Assembly: GCF_002278135.3 (NCBI RefSeq)
Contig: NZ_CP029425.2
Span: forward strand, 6,176,001 to 6,240,000
Source: Bradyrhizobium ottawaense
Lineage (GTDB): Bacteria > Pseudomonadota > Alphaproteobacteria > Rhizobiales > Xanthobacteraceae
Direction of reading: 5' to 3'
Length of the DNA stretch: 64,000 nt
In this document: positions 52,917 to 60,878 of the stretch, piece after piece
How the letters are laid out: every line of letters starts with the position of its first letter
Numbering within the stretch: position 1 is the stretch's first letter
Made by a program: the position numbers and the translations under genes
Notes under the pieces: generated by a model
What the model was told of the DNA's origin: nothing
The model's database searches: none
What the model saw: the letters and a program-made list of their open reading frames with translations, nothing else

Positions 52917-53099
52917 GATCGCTCGTCCAATTCGAAAAATAGAGGTCCGCGAAACCGCGGGACGTTTCTGTTTGGGAACACCGTAGTAACACCGAAGGAA
53001 CCGACGAGACCGCAGCTTTGCCGCAATCGGACGGTTAATAACTTCTTATCGCCGGCGCACCGCTGGCCGTTCATCCCCAGTTCGAGGTTGTCTCCGCAA

Positions 53100-54059
53100 A
53101 TGCGATTTGTCATCGCGGCTTGCGCCGCGTTCTTGATTCTGATGTGCGACCTCGATCCGTCGGCGTCCCGGCAAACATCAACTTTCGACCGCGCCGTTAT
53201 TCAAAACAATCGGGCCTCCCCACTTGTTCCGGTGGTCGAACTCTTCCTCGCAAGTGTGCAGGCCATCGAGCTCGCCAACGCGCGTGCCGCCTATGAGCAG
53301 GTGATCGAGCCGCCCCGCGCGGACGAGCCAGCCCTACAGGCGCCGGTTTCCCCGACCGAGCGATTTTGCCGCGCGCTTCGCGAGGCCGCCGAGGCCAGCG
53401 GCATTCCCGTGCCATTCTTTGCCCGCCTGCTCTGGCAGGAGAGCCGCTTCAAGTCCAACGAGGTGAGCCAGGCCGGCGCCCAGGGCGTGGCGCAGTTCAT
53501 GCCTGGGACGGCCGCCGAAGTCGGGCTCGACGATCCCTTCGATCCCATGAAGGCGCTGCCCGCATCGGCAAAATTCCTGCGCAAGCTTCGCGACGATTTC
53601 GGCAATCTCGGACTCGCCGCGGCTGCGTATAATGCCGGTCCCGGCCGCGTTCAGAAGTGGCTCGCCAAGGAGAGCGAGCTGCCCCGTGAGACGCGCGACT
53701 ATGTCCGCATCATCACCGGCACCAAGGCTGAGGACTGGACCGAGCGGTCGGAGGCGCTCGCGATCAGGATCGACCTGCCGCGCGAGGCGCCGTGCGAAGG
53801 CATCGGCAGCCTCTCCAAGGCCAAGGATGTCGCCTGGGTCCCGGTGAACCTGACACCCTCGGTCGCGACCATCATTCGCAAGGCCGAACAGCTTGCGGCG
53901 CGCCTGTCGACAAACCGCGCGCGCAAGCGGTTCGTATCCCTGCTCCACAAAAGCGCCTCGGCCCGTGGCAAGGCGAGGAGCATGATTGCAGCCCGCGCGG
54001 CGAAGGGCACCAAGGCTCGCGCCATCCGTATCGCGGCACGCGAACGTTCGGCGATCTGA
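53100..54059 (+). CDS. lytic transglycosylase, Slt-type
   Basis: This 319-residue exported enzyme has an N-terminal hydrophobic signal (MRFVIAACAAFLILM) with a cysteine near residue 16. The goose-lysozyme-like domain contains ARLLWQESRFKSNEVSQAGA with catalytic E114, GVAQFMPGTA and AAAYNAGPGRVQKWL. It cleaves glycan strands with anhydromuramic acid formation. The C-terminal 80 residues are basic and rich in Arg and Lys (SASARGKARSMIAARAAKGT), unusual for the family, and may bind wall polymers or nucleic acid. Its neighbour is a divergent L,D-transpeptidase gene. Confidence 0.9.
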   Translation: MRFVIAACAAFLILMCDLDPSASRQTSTFDRAVIQNNRASPLVPVVELFLASVQAIELANARAAYEQVIEPPRADEPALQAPVSPTERFCRALREAAEASGIPVPFFARLLWQESRFKSNEVSQAGAQGVAQFMPGTAAEVGLDDPFDPMKALPASAKFLRKLRDDFGNLGLAAAAYNAGPGRVQKWLAKESELPRETRDYVRIITGTKAEDWTERSEALAIRIDLPREAPCEGIGSLSKAKDVAWVPVNLTPSVATIIRKAEQLAARLSTNRARKRFVSLLHKSASARGKARSMIAARAAKGTKARAIRIAARERSAI

Positions 54060-54071
54060 CGCACAAATCGA

Positions 54072-54094
54072 GAAGCCGCCCGGTGGGCGGCTTC
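54072..54094. terminator. hairpin between convergent transglycosylase and DUF1236 genes
   Basis: GAAGCCGCCC and GGGCGGCTTC form a perfect 10-base stem around GGT. No long T tract follows on either strand, so bidirectional or factor-assisted termination is likely. Confidence 0.6.
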
Positions 54095-54107
54095 CGACGG
54101 CGATGAA

Positions 54108-55235
54108 CTAATCGATCTCCTCGATCACGCGTCGTTCGCGAGGCTCGATGACATAAGTCCGGGTATCGCGATGGATGTAGCGGTACTCCCGCAGGTCGGG
54201 CGCATCACGGTAGACCGTGCTCGGAAATTCCTCGACCTCGACGCTATCAGGGACGCGATCGCCGACATGGATCTCGGTGCGTGCGGTGCTTCCGGTGGTC
54301 TGCCGTTCGCTCCGGCCCTCGGGACGAGCTTTCGCATGCTTGCGGATCGCATCGCGATCGCGGTCAGAGAACTTGCTGGCGCTGCGCTCGCGGGCGGTCG
54401 ACGTCGTCGTTGCCGTGGATTTCCCCGAATACGGCAGCACCGTCACGATCTTGTAGGTCGCAGGATCCACCACGACGATCTCATCCTTCACCAGCGCGAA
54501 GCTGTAGCCGCGATACTGCGGCACGATCTCGACGACATCAGGCGGAAGGGTCGAGAGGTGCACATCGCGCGGCACCACCGTGCCGACATTCAGCGAGAAA
54601 TTGACGCTGGTCAGCGGCCGGACGTTCAGATGCGAGATCGAGGCGCTGATCTTCGTCTCCTGCTGGCGGTTCAGATTGACGTTGGTCTGCGCAGCCGCCT
54701 GAGAGTTGGTCCCAGACCGCTCGCCCTGCGCCTGATTGCCGGTTGGCGCCGTCGGTGCCTGCTGAGCCTGGTTGGTCCCGGATGCAGCGGGCGCCTGCTG
54801 CGCCTGATTGCTATTGGCCGGCGGCGGATTGGACCGATCCTGCGCCTGGTTCGTGTTTGCCGGCGGCGGGTTGGCGCCCTGCTGGGTCGCGGGCTGGTTG
54901 CCGGTCGTGTTCGAGCTTGCCGTGCCGCTCTGCGGCCGCGAGGTGTCCGTGCTGTTCGCAGCATTGGACGTGCCCGATCCGGAATTGGCAGCCCCGGAGG
55001 ACGGCGCGGTGCTCTGCGTCGTCTGTGCCGAGGTTCCTGTCGACGGTGATTGCTGCGGCTGCGATGTGGTCTGCGGCGTGCCGGCCGCGCCGGATGGCGA
55101 GGTCGTCGCTGGCGCCGTGGAACTTGATTGGGATTGCGGCATCTGCTCAGACTTCGTGGTCGTGCTCGGCGATTGCGCGAAGGCGGCGTTCGCCAGCACC
55201 AGCCCTAATGCGGTGGTTGCCAACAGGCGGATCAT
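54108..55235 (-). CDS. exported DUF1236 protein with low-complexity linker
   Basis: This 375-residue protein has a signal peptide (MIRLLATTALGLVLANAAFA), then about 160 residues dominated by Q, S, T, N, P and A. The linker contains tandem units such as NPPPANTNQAQ and NPPPANSNQAQ. Two DUF1236-type segments follow: LPPDVVEIVPQYRGYSFALV and, after a basic linker, VYRDAPDLREYRYIHRDTRT. DUF1236 proteins are periplasmic and abundant in Bradyrhizobium, with unknown function. AAGGGAG supports the start. A possible EcfG-type promoter is upstream at 55272-55296. Confidence 0.87.
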   Translation of the reverse strand: MIRLLATTALGLVLANAAFAQSPSTTTKSEQMPQSQSSSTAPATTSPSGAAGTPQTTSQPQQSPSTGTSAQTTQSTAPSSGAANSGSGTSNAANSTDTSRPQSGTASSNTTGNQPATQQGANPPPANTNQAQDRSNPPPANSNQAQQAPAASGTNQAQQAPTAPTGNQAQGERSGTNSQAAAQTNVNLNRQQETKISASISHLNVRPLTSVNFSLNVGTVVPRDVHLSTLPPDVVEIVPQYRGYSFALVKDEIVVVDPATYKIVTVLPYSGKSTATTTSTARERSASKFSDRDRDAIRKHAKARPEGRSERQTTGSTARTEIHVGDRVPDSVEVEEFPSTVYRDAPDLREYRYIHRDTRTYVIEPRERRVIEEID

Positions 55236-55271
55236 GGTTCACTCCCTTTTATCAAACGAACGTTGGCTACT

Positions 55272-55296
55272 AACCTGCGCTAAAACGGCCGGTTCC
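55272..55296 (-). promoter_or_regulatory. possible EcfG-type promoter for the DUF1236 gene
   Basis: On the minus strand this is GGAAC, 16 bases, GGTT. The -35 part and spacing match the EcfG consensus, and the -10 part has one change. It lies about 37 bases upstream of the DUF1236 start, a normal distance. Confidence 0.45.
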
Positions 55297-55341
55297 ACTT
55301 TTTCCCGAGACAAAGCGGACCGCTTCTGCACGGAACCTGCG

Positions 55342-55803
55342 ATGCCATCGAAGAGTGCCGGGATCATCGCCTATCGCAAACGCCGGGCGATCGAGATCCT
55401 TCTCGTTCATCCCGGCGGGCCGTTCTGGCGCAACAAGGATCTCGGCGCCTGGTCGATCCCCAAGGGCGAGTATGCGGACGAAGAAGATGCGGAGACCGCC
55501 GCGCGACGGGAATTTGCCGAGGAGCTGGGATTCGAGCTGTCCGTGCCGCTGATCGCGCTTGGCGAGGTCAAGCAGCGCGGCGGCAAGCTCGTCACCGCGT
55601 TCGCCGCCGAGCTCGATATCGACGTGCACAGCATCCACAGCAACACGTTCGAGATGGAATGGCCGCCCCGCAGCAGCAAACGGCAAGTCTTCCCGGAGGT
55701 CGACCGTGCCGAATGGTTCACGCTCGAAGAGGCGCGGGAGAAGATCAACGCAGGACAACGCCCGCTGCTCGATCGGCTGGCGCAGCTGGCCGGCGGTGAA
55801 TAG
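55342..55803 (+). CDS. Nudix hydrolase
   Basis: This 153-residue cytoplasmic protein has an intact Nudix box at residues 42-64 (GEYADEEDA, then TAARREFAEELGF), which binds the metals that activate water for cleavage of a nucleoside diphosphate-linked bond. The opening KSAGIIAYRKRRAIEILLVH and the segment PFWRNKDLGAWSIPKG are the usual context. Similar sequences are often annotated as NTP pyrophosphohydrolases, but the substrate is unknown. GGAA lies ten bases before the ATG at 55342. Confidence 0.88.
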   Translation: MPSKSAGIIAYRKRRAIEILLVHPGGPFWRNKDLGAWSIPKGEYADEEDAETAARREFAEELGFELSVPLIALGEVKQRGGKLVTAFAAELDIDVHSIHSNTFEMEWPPRSSKRQVFPEVDRAEWFTLEEAREKINAGQRPLLDRLAQLAGGE

Positions 55804-55824
55804 CGATGGAAACAGGTGCGCTCC

Positions 55825-56808
55825 CTACTCCGCCTTGATGTCCGCGGCAGCGACGACCTCGGCGAGCTCCTTGGTCTCCTTCGCGATCTTCGCGGCGTAC
55901 TCGGCCGGGGTCAGCACGCTGACCACGCCCTGCGAACCGAGCTTGTCCGCGACCGCCGGATCCTTCGCGGCCGCGGCGATCTCCCGGTGCAGCGTCTCCA
56001 GGATCGGCGCCGGCGTCGACTTCGGCATGAAGAAGCCGACCCAGAACGAGATGTCGAAGCCGGGGAAGCCGGCTTCCGCGACGGTCGGCACATCGGGCAG
56101 CGCCGGCAGCCGCTCGGCCGACGACACCGCGAGCGCGCGCAACTTTCCGGCCTTGACCAGCGGCACGGCGGAGAGCGGATCGAACACGGCCAGCACCTCC
56201 TGGGCGAGGATGCCGACCTCGGCGGCCGAACCGCCGCGATAGGGCACGTGGATCAGCTTGATGCCGGCCCTCTGGCTGAGCAGCTCCATGGCGAGATGCG
56301 CAAGATTGCCGTTGCCGCCCGAGCCGTAAGCCAGCGCACCGGGTGCGGACTTTGCCGCGGCGACGAGATCGGCGACGGTCTTGACGTTCGCCGTCTTGGG
56401 ATTCTCCGGATTGACCACGAGCACGAGCGGCGCCGAGACGACGGTGGTGAGCGGCGCGAAGTCCTTTTCCGGATCGTAGCGGATATCCTTGAATAGCCTC
56501 TTGTTGAGCGTGATGGTGGAGGAGTTGCAAGCGAGCATGGTGTAGCCGTCGCCTTCCGCATGCGCGACACCTTCGGCTGCAATCATGCCGTTGGCGCCGG
56601 CGCGGTTCTCGACCACGAAGGGCTGCCCGAGCTTGTTGCCCAGGCGATCGCCGATGATGCGCGCGACGACGTCGACCGGCCCACCGGCGCTGAAGCCGAC
56701 CATGATTTTGACCGGCCGCACCGGATATTTCTGCGCCGAGGCCTGCGTCGACAGCGCAGCGGCGCACAATCCGGCGATGACGGCCAGCAGGCGGGCGGTT
56801 CGTTGCAT
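55825..56808 (-). CDS. tripartite tricarboxylate transporter (Bug-type) binding protein
   Basis: This 327-residue periplasmic receptor has a signal peptide ending ASA and the Bug-family pattern YPVRPVKIMVGFSAGGPVDV, VVENRAGANGMIAAEGVAHA and HVPYRGGSAAEVGILAQEVL, ending in a helix-rich tail. Bug receptors bind carboxylates for TctAB-type permeases, which are not encoded nearby, so it is an orphan receptor. GGGGAGAG precedes the ATG. Confidence 0.92.
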   Translation of the reverse strand: MQRTARLLAVIAGLCAAALSTQASAQKYPVRPVKIMVGFSAGGPVDVVARIIGDRLGNKLGQPFVVENRAGANGMIAAEGVAHAEGDGYTMLACNSSTITLNKRLFKDIRYDPEKDFAPLTTVVSAPLVLVVNPENPKTANVKTVADLVAAAKSAPGALAYGSGGNGNLAHLAMELLSQRAGIKLIHVPYRGGSAAEVGILAQEVLAVFDPLSAVPLVKAGKLRALAVSSAERLPALPDVPTVAEAGFPGFDISFWVGFFMPKSTPAPILETLHREIAAAAKDPAVADKLGSQGVVSVLTPAEYAAKIAKETKELAEVVAAADIKAE

Positions 56809-57259
56809 TGGTTCTCTCCCCAGACATCAGCAGCGCCGCTTGTGCAGGCTTGTTGGTGCGACGCATGTGAAGATCATGAATAGCGGTCACGCCGGATTTC
56901 GCAATCGTGTTCGGGCGCCCGCATTCCGCCGCACGGCACGTGCGCGCCGCCTCCAAGCAAAAAATGCGAAAACAACCCCATGCACAGTAGACGGCCCCTG
57001 TCGGAACAAGGACTTACGCCAGGCCGCGAGCTTCGGATGTTACGAAACGATTTTGACTCGTCGGGCAAAACAGGGGCATAATGCCATCATCGCGATCCGC
57101 GTCAGCACCCGGCCTCCACGATCATGTGGGCCTCGCTTCGATCGCGCACAAGCCCAGCATCGACATTTCAAAACGCAATCGCCGCACGGCAACCGAGAGG
57201 GTCGGCTCGCACCAGAGGGGCCGGCTCGCGCATGCCGTGGGCTCGAAGGAGACATCGAC
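56809..57259. other. intergenic region upstream of the accessory gene pair
   Basis: This 451-base stretch contains a good sigma-70-like promoter at 57053-57082 for the plus-strand gene pair and otherwise no recognised gene. The TTGACTCGTCGGGCAAAA part of the promoter also occurs, with one change, near 15867, so it may derive from a repeat. Confidence 0.5.
57053..57082 (+). promoter_or_regulatory. probable sigma-70-type promoter of the 57260 gene pair
   Basis: TTGACT, 18 bases, CATAAT. It lies 178 bases before the start codon, so a long leader would result. Part of it belongs to a short motif found elsewhere in the window. Confidence 0.4.
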
Positions 57260-57907
57260 ATGACAACAGCCATGACACGCAACAGCACGACGCCAATCGT
57301 CAGGTACGGCAGCAGGCCCACCCCCCGGGTCAAGCTCACCGGACAACGGATCGCAATTCAGCATCCGGACGCGGAGACCGGCGAGCACTTGATGGGCGAG
57401 GCGCTCGGTGCCGTCGATCAAGACGCTCTGCATGGCATCCTCAAGCAATTGACGAAAGCCAGCGTGATCCTGCAGAAGCCCGATGAGGACAATCTCGCCT
57501 TCATGATCTCGATGATGAAAGGCATCGCGCCGCGGAATTCTCTCGAGACCATGCTGACGGCGCAGATGGTGTCCGTCCACGTCGCGACCATGCGCTTTGC
57601 CTGCCGTCTCGCCTTCGCCGAAGGCATCCCGCAGCAGGAGGGCATTTCGTGCACATTGACCCGGCTGGCCCGCACCTTCGCAGCCCAAATGGAGGCCCTC
57701 AACCGCCACCGCGGCAACGGCGAGCGTCCGATCACGGTGCAGAACCTGTCGGTACAGGACGGCGGCAGCGCGATCGTGGGGAATGTCGCGCAGCATGCGC
57801 ATCTCATCGCTCCCGAGCCGGGCACCGCGATAGAGGCGGGACCGGTGCCGTCCGGCAACGCCGGCGAGCGCGAACGGGCCGAGGCCATGCAAGGCATCAC
57901 CGCATGA
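57260..57907 (+). CDS. conserved hypothetical protein of an accessory gene pair
   Basis: This 215-residue soluble protein has a helical middle (LETMLTAQMVSVHVATMRFA, LTRLARTFAAQMEALNRHRG) and a C-terminal ITVQNLSVQDGGSAIVGNVA. I recognise the RLARTFAAQMEALNRHR and GGSAIVGNV patterns from alphaproteobacterial proteins of unknown function, usually placed beside a zinc-ribbon-like HGG protein, as here. AAGGAGAC supports the ATG. The stop overlaps the next ATG (ATGA). No enzymatic motif is visible. Confidence 0.72.
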   Translation: MTTAMTRNSTTPIVRYGSRPTPRVKLTGQRIAIQHPDAETGEHLMGEALGAVDQDALHGILKQLTKASVILQKPDEDNLAFMISMMKGIAPRNSLETMLTAQMVSVHVATMRFACRLAFAEGIPQQEGISCTLTRLARTFAAQMEALNRHRGNGERPITVQNLSVQDGGSAIVGNVAQHAHLIAPEPGTAIEAGPVPSGNAGERERAEAMQGITA

Positions 57908-58179
57908 GTGCCGATCGCATCCGCAACACGCGCGCGATGTCGGCGAGCGCGCGCTGCGGCGCCAGCACGCGCGGCGGCCTCGCCTGCCGCGCGCCGGCGG
58001 TGCGCGGCAAGCTCCGCTGCCGCATGCACGGCGGCGCGCCCGGATCGGGCGCGCCATGGGGAAACCGCAATGCCCAGAAGCATGGCGCCTTCACGCAGGA
58101 GCGGATCGCGGAACGAAGGACGATCCGAGAGCTGTTGGACGAGGCGGGGAAGCTGCTGGGGGAGCTGGATCCGGACTAA
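57904..58179 (+). CDS. HGG-motif small protein, possible zinc binder
   Basis: This 91-residue protein has the pattern C18-x9-C28-x10-C39-x2-H42 followed by GGAPGSGAPWGNRNAQKHG. The HGG...GN.NA..HG motif defines a widespread uncharacterised family in alphaproteobacteria, often near mobile genes. The cysteines and histidine suggest a zinc site. A helical charged C-terminus (RTIRELLDEAGKLLGELDPD) follows. It is translationally coupled to the preceding gene through a four-base overlap. Confidence 0.78.
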   Translation: MSADRIRNTRAMSASARCGASTRGGLACRAPAVRGKLRCRMHGGAPGSGAPWGNRNAQKHGAFTQERIAERRTIRELLDEAGKLLGELDPD

Positions 58180-58335
58180 AAGGAAAGCAGGTAGATCGGA
58201 AGCGTCGAGGCGACAGATCGTTCAGAAGGACATGAGCGACACCGCCGCGCCCCTTGCCCACGACAATTCCAGGACGCATTCGCCCGCGCGAAGTGCTGCA
58301 GCGCCGGGCCACATCATCGGGTGCCAGCCGAAAAG

Positions 58336-58518
58336 CTAGCGCGGCGCGTTCGCCGGATCGACAGCGGAAATCTGCAGCCCTGCCTCATCCAGCGCCTGGG
58401 CAATCTGCTTCGCCAGCAGCTTGGCCTCTTCGGTCCCGATCTGCGTGTCGGGGTGTCCCTTGAAGAACGCGCAAATGGTCGTGGCGATGATGGTATTCAC
58501 CTGGTGCAAATCATCCAT
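58336..58518 (-). CDS. small protein of unknown function
   Basis: This 60-residue protein starts MDDLHQVNTIIATTICAFFK and continues with an amphipathic helix rich in A, K and Q. GTG at 58527 is an alternative start three codons earlier. The composition looks protein-like and the interval has no better frame, but no family is recognised and the ribosome site is weak. Confidence 0.45.
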   Translation of the reverse strand: MDDLHQVNTIIATTICAFFKGHPDTQIGTEEAKLLAKQIAQALDEAGLQISAVDPANAPR

Positions 58519-58589
58519 TTGATGCACGCGAAGTTGCGAACGGATTCACCCGGAAGAGGTGGCGCATCGCGAACGCACAGGAAGAGCGG

Positions 58590-58664
58590 TCAACGCAGAC
58601 CAAAGAACGACAGAATGGCTGCGATCACGACGACTAATCCTATGAGGTAAATCAGGCCGTTCAT
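58590..58664 (-). CDS. 24-residue conserved membrane peptide
   Basis: AAAAGGAG lies eight bases before an ATG that opens a 24-codon frame, MNGLIYLIGLVVVIAAILSF and FGLR. It is a single transmembrane helix with a positively charged C-terminus. The strong ribosome site and its resemblance to a small protein repeatedly annotated in Bradyrhizobium and related genera support it as real. Function is unknown. Confidence 0.8.
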   Translation of the reverse strand: MNGLIYLIGLVVVIAAILSFFGLR

Positions 58665-58696
58665 CGGAGTTCTCCTTTTCGATGGGGTAACCGAAT

Positions 58697-58936
58697 CTAT
58701 CCGGGGGACGTGAGTCCACCCTTGAGTCCATCCTTGGCGCTGCTCTGCTCCACGAGCTCGAGCTTTTCGAGCTGAACTTCCTTCTCTATGGCCGTCAGGG
58801 AGTTGCCGATCTTTTCGACGATCCTGACCAGATCGGCATCGGAGATCTTGAGGCGCTTTCGAACGGACTTGACCTGCTTTGCGTTCGCAAGATCAAGCGT
58901 CGTGCGAATGACCCGTGGCGGCCTTGAGCACAGCAT
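58697..58936 (-). CDS. DUF3606-like small protein
   Basis: This 79-residue protein contains VRKRLKISDADLVRIVEKIG followed by NSLTAIEKEV, the helical pattern of DUF3606 proteins, which are common in rhizobia and often stress-related. An acidic C-terminus follows. AGGAGAC precedes the ATG. No membrane segment is present. It sits next to the 24-residue peptide gene, 32 bases away on the same strand. Confidence 0.8.
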   Translation of the reverse strand: MLCSRPPRVIRTTLDLANAKQVKSVRKRLKISDADLVRIVEKIGNSLTAIEKEVQLEKLELVEQSSAKDGLKGGLTSPG

Positions 58937-59188
58937 GAGCAGGTCTCCTGACCAAGGTAAGAGCGGTGACGTCTCTTTTGTTCCGAATCTTCATCAGACC
59001 ACGCGTACTGAATGACGGAATAGACGAGACGACGACGATAGGAGGCGCGATAGACAAGGGATGCGTGTCGGCGCAGAGAACTTCGACCGCGTCGACAGCG
59101 GGTCTCACAAGCGTAAGTTGATCTTCCCGGCTACGACCTCGGTCCCGCCTTGGCATTGTAGACTAATTGCGTCGCAGCGCCGGTCGTC

Positions 59189-60607
59189 TCAACCTCGCGG
59201 CGCGCTCGCCGCGCCTCGAACGGTTTCGAAGTTGGCGGGCTGCAGCGCGGCTCGTCTCTCCGCGATGGCGTTGCTCAACAGGCCGAGCACCAGACCGAAT
59301 GCTGCGAGCTCCTCTTCCTCGATAGCGCCGTCGTCGTAGCATTCGAGCGTTTCAGCTATGATGGCGTCGGCCTCGCGCTGCAGAACCAGAAGCTCCTGGC
59401 TCGATCCCGCGGTTCGCGCGCTGGACACCATGGCCAGGATTCTCTTGCGGTGGTCGGTGGTCTCCTCTCTTTCGTCGCGATTCAAATAGCGACGCAACCA
59501 GGCAGCGGCCGAGCCGATCCCGGAGAGAAGCAGGAGCCCGAACCAGAAGTAATCGCCGTATCGGTCGAGGAAAGTACGTTCGTTTCCATCGATGACAGCC
59601 GCCGCTCCCCGATGCACCGGCAGCTCCGTGTCCTTGTCGACATCAGGCTTGGTGATGTGCGCAGCGCCCGGGACCTGCCTTGCAATCGCCTGGCGAACGG
59701 CAAAGAGCTGACGGAAAAAGGCAGCGACTGTCGTTTCAGGCAGAGACTTTCTCGCGACGATGAGGTGGCTGACGCTGACCGTTTCAACCTTGTCGCCCGG
59801 CCAGGCCGGATCCGCATTGAAGACGCTGGGCGGAATTTCCTCCGATTCATACCGTGGATGCTTCAGGGCGATCGCTTCCGACGTCTCGATGGCGAGAAAT
59901 TTCGGCTCGCCGCGCAGGCGCGCCGTTGCAGCCACGGCATCGGACGTGACTTTGCTGTCGAGCGGCCCGACCGCCATGAATGCATCGATGGTAAGATCGC
60001 GTGCCAGCTCCTCAGTCTGGTCCGTGCCGACGTGTGTCACGACCACCTTGTCCGCTTCGACTCCGGAGGCGCTCAGGATGACGCGTAGCAACGCGGCGTT
60101 CACCGGGGTCCGGCCGATCACGCCGACGCGGCGCCCTGCGAGATCGGCGACCTCCTTGATTCTCGGCGCGAGCTTTCTCTTCGAGCCCTTGCCCGCAGAT
60201 CCAGACGGAGCCCACAGCACGACGAAGTTCTTGCGCACGACGGCGACGGTCTGCGCCTCGGCAGGCATGTCCAGGTCGCCCCGGCCGACGGCGAGGTCGG
60301 TCTTGCCAGCCCCAAGCAGCGCGAGAGCCTCCACCGCTCCGTTGGTCTCGATCGGAAGCAGCCTGATCGTCCGACTTTCGTCGCCGAACGCATCGGCCAT
60401 CGCCTGAATGACTTTGTAGTCGTCGCTGCCTGGTGGTCCAACGGCAATGCGGAGGGTGTCCGGCCGCAACGTATAATAGAGAGCGCCCGCCGCGGCGCCA
60501 AAGACAAGGAATCCCACGGCGAGAACCAAGAGCAAGGAATTGCTCCTCCTCCGCTCTCGGCGGGCCGCCTCGCTGGCCGTTTGACTTGTACTCTCGGATG
60601 AAGACAT
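59189..60607 (-). CDS. membrane-anchored TAXI-type solute receptor
   Basis: This 472-residue protein has an N-terminal transmembrane helix (LLLVLAVGFLVFGAAAGALY), an external TAXI binding domain (LRIAVGPPGSDDYKVIQAMA, LLGAGKTDLAVGRGDLD, VGVIGRTPVNAALLRVILSA), and a second transmembrane helix (YFWFGLLLLSGIGSAAAWL). An approximately 100-residue cytoplasmic helical region follows. Classical TAXI proteins are soluble receptors for TRAP permeases. This two-helix form with a cytosolic tail could be a sensor or coupling protein rather than a transporter part. No permease is adjacent. The start at 60607 is chosen for the N-terminal basic segment before the helix. Confidence 0.82.
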   Translation of the reverse strand: MSSSESTSQTASEAARRERRRSNSLLLVLAVGFLVFGAAAGALYYTLRPDTLRIAVGPPGSDDYKVIQAMADAFGDESRTIRLLPIETNGAVEALALLGAGKTDLAVGRGDLDMPAEAQTVAVVRKNFVVLWAPSGSAGKGSKRKLAPRIKEVADLAGRRVGVIGRTPVNAALLRVILSASGVEADKVVVTHVGTDQTEELARDLTIDAFMAVGPLDSKVTSDAVAATARLRGEPKFLAIETSEAIALKHPRYESEEIPPSVFNADPAWPGDKVETVSVSHLIVARKSLPETTVAAFFRQLFAVRQAIARQVPGAAHITKPDVDKDTELPVHRGAAAVIDGNERTFLDRYGDYFWFGLLLLSGIGSAAAWLRRYLNRDEREETTDHRKRILAMVSSARTAGSSQELLVLQREADAIIAETLECYDDGAIEEEELAAFGLVLGLLSNAIAERRAALQPANFETVRGAASAPRG

Positions 60608-60878
60608 TGCCGCCGCTGGCCGCAGGTGAAGGCGCGTCCTGGCAGGACGCCACGTTTCCCCAAGGACAACGTCTGGCGGCCGTCCTGGTTCATAACCGCC
60701 GCCTGAGGCCGGCAATACGATCAGTCGCGTCGTCGTGTCGGCCCGCAGACAGGCGGCAAACGCCGTGCCGATTGCCGGCTGAAGCCACAATCCGGAATGA
60801 GGGGGGCGCGCTGCCGCCATTGGCGCCCGCCCCGCCATCATGTATCCCCACCCGAAACCCCCTCGGGACGGGACGCCC

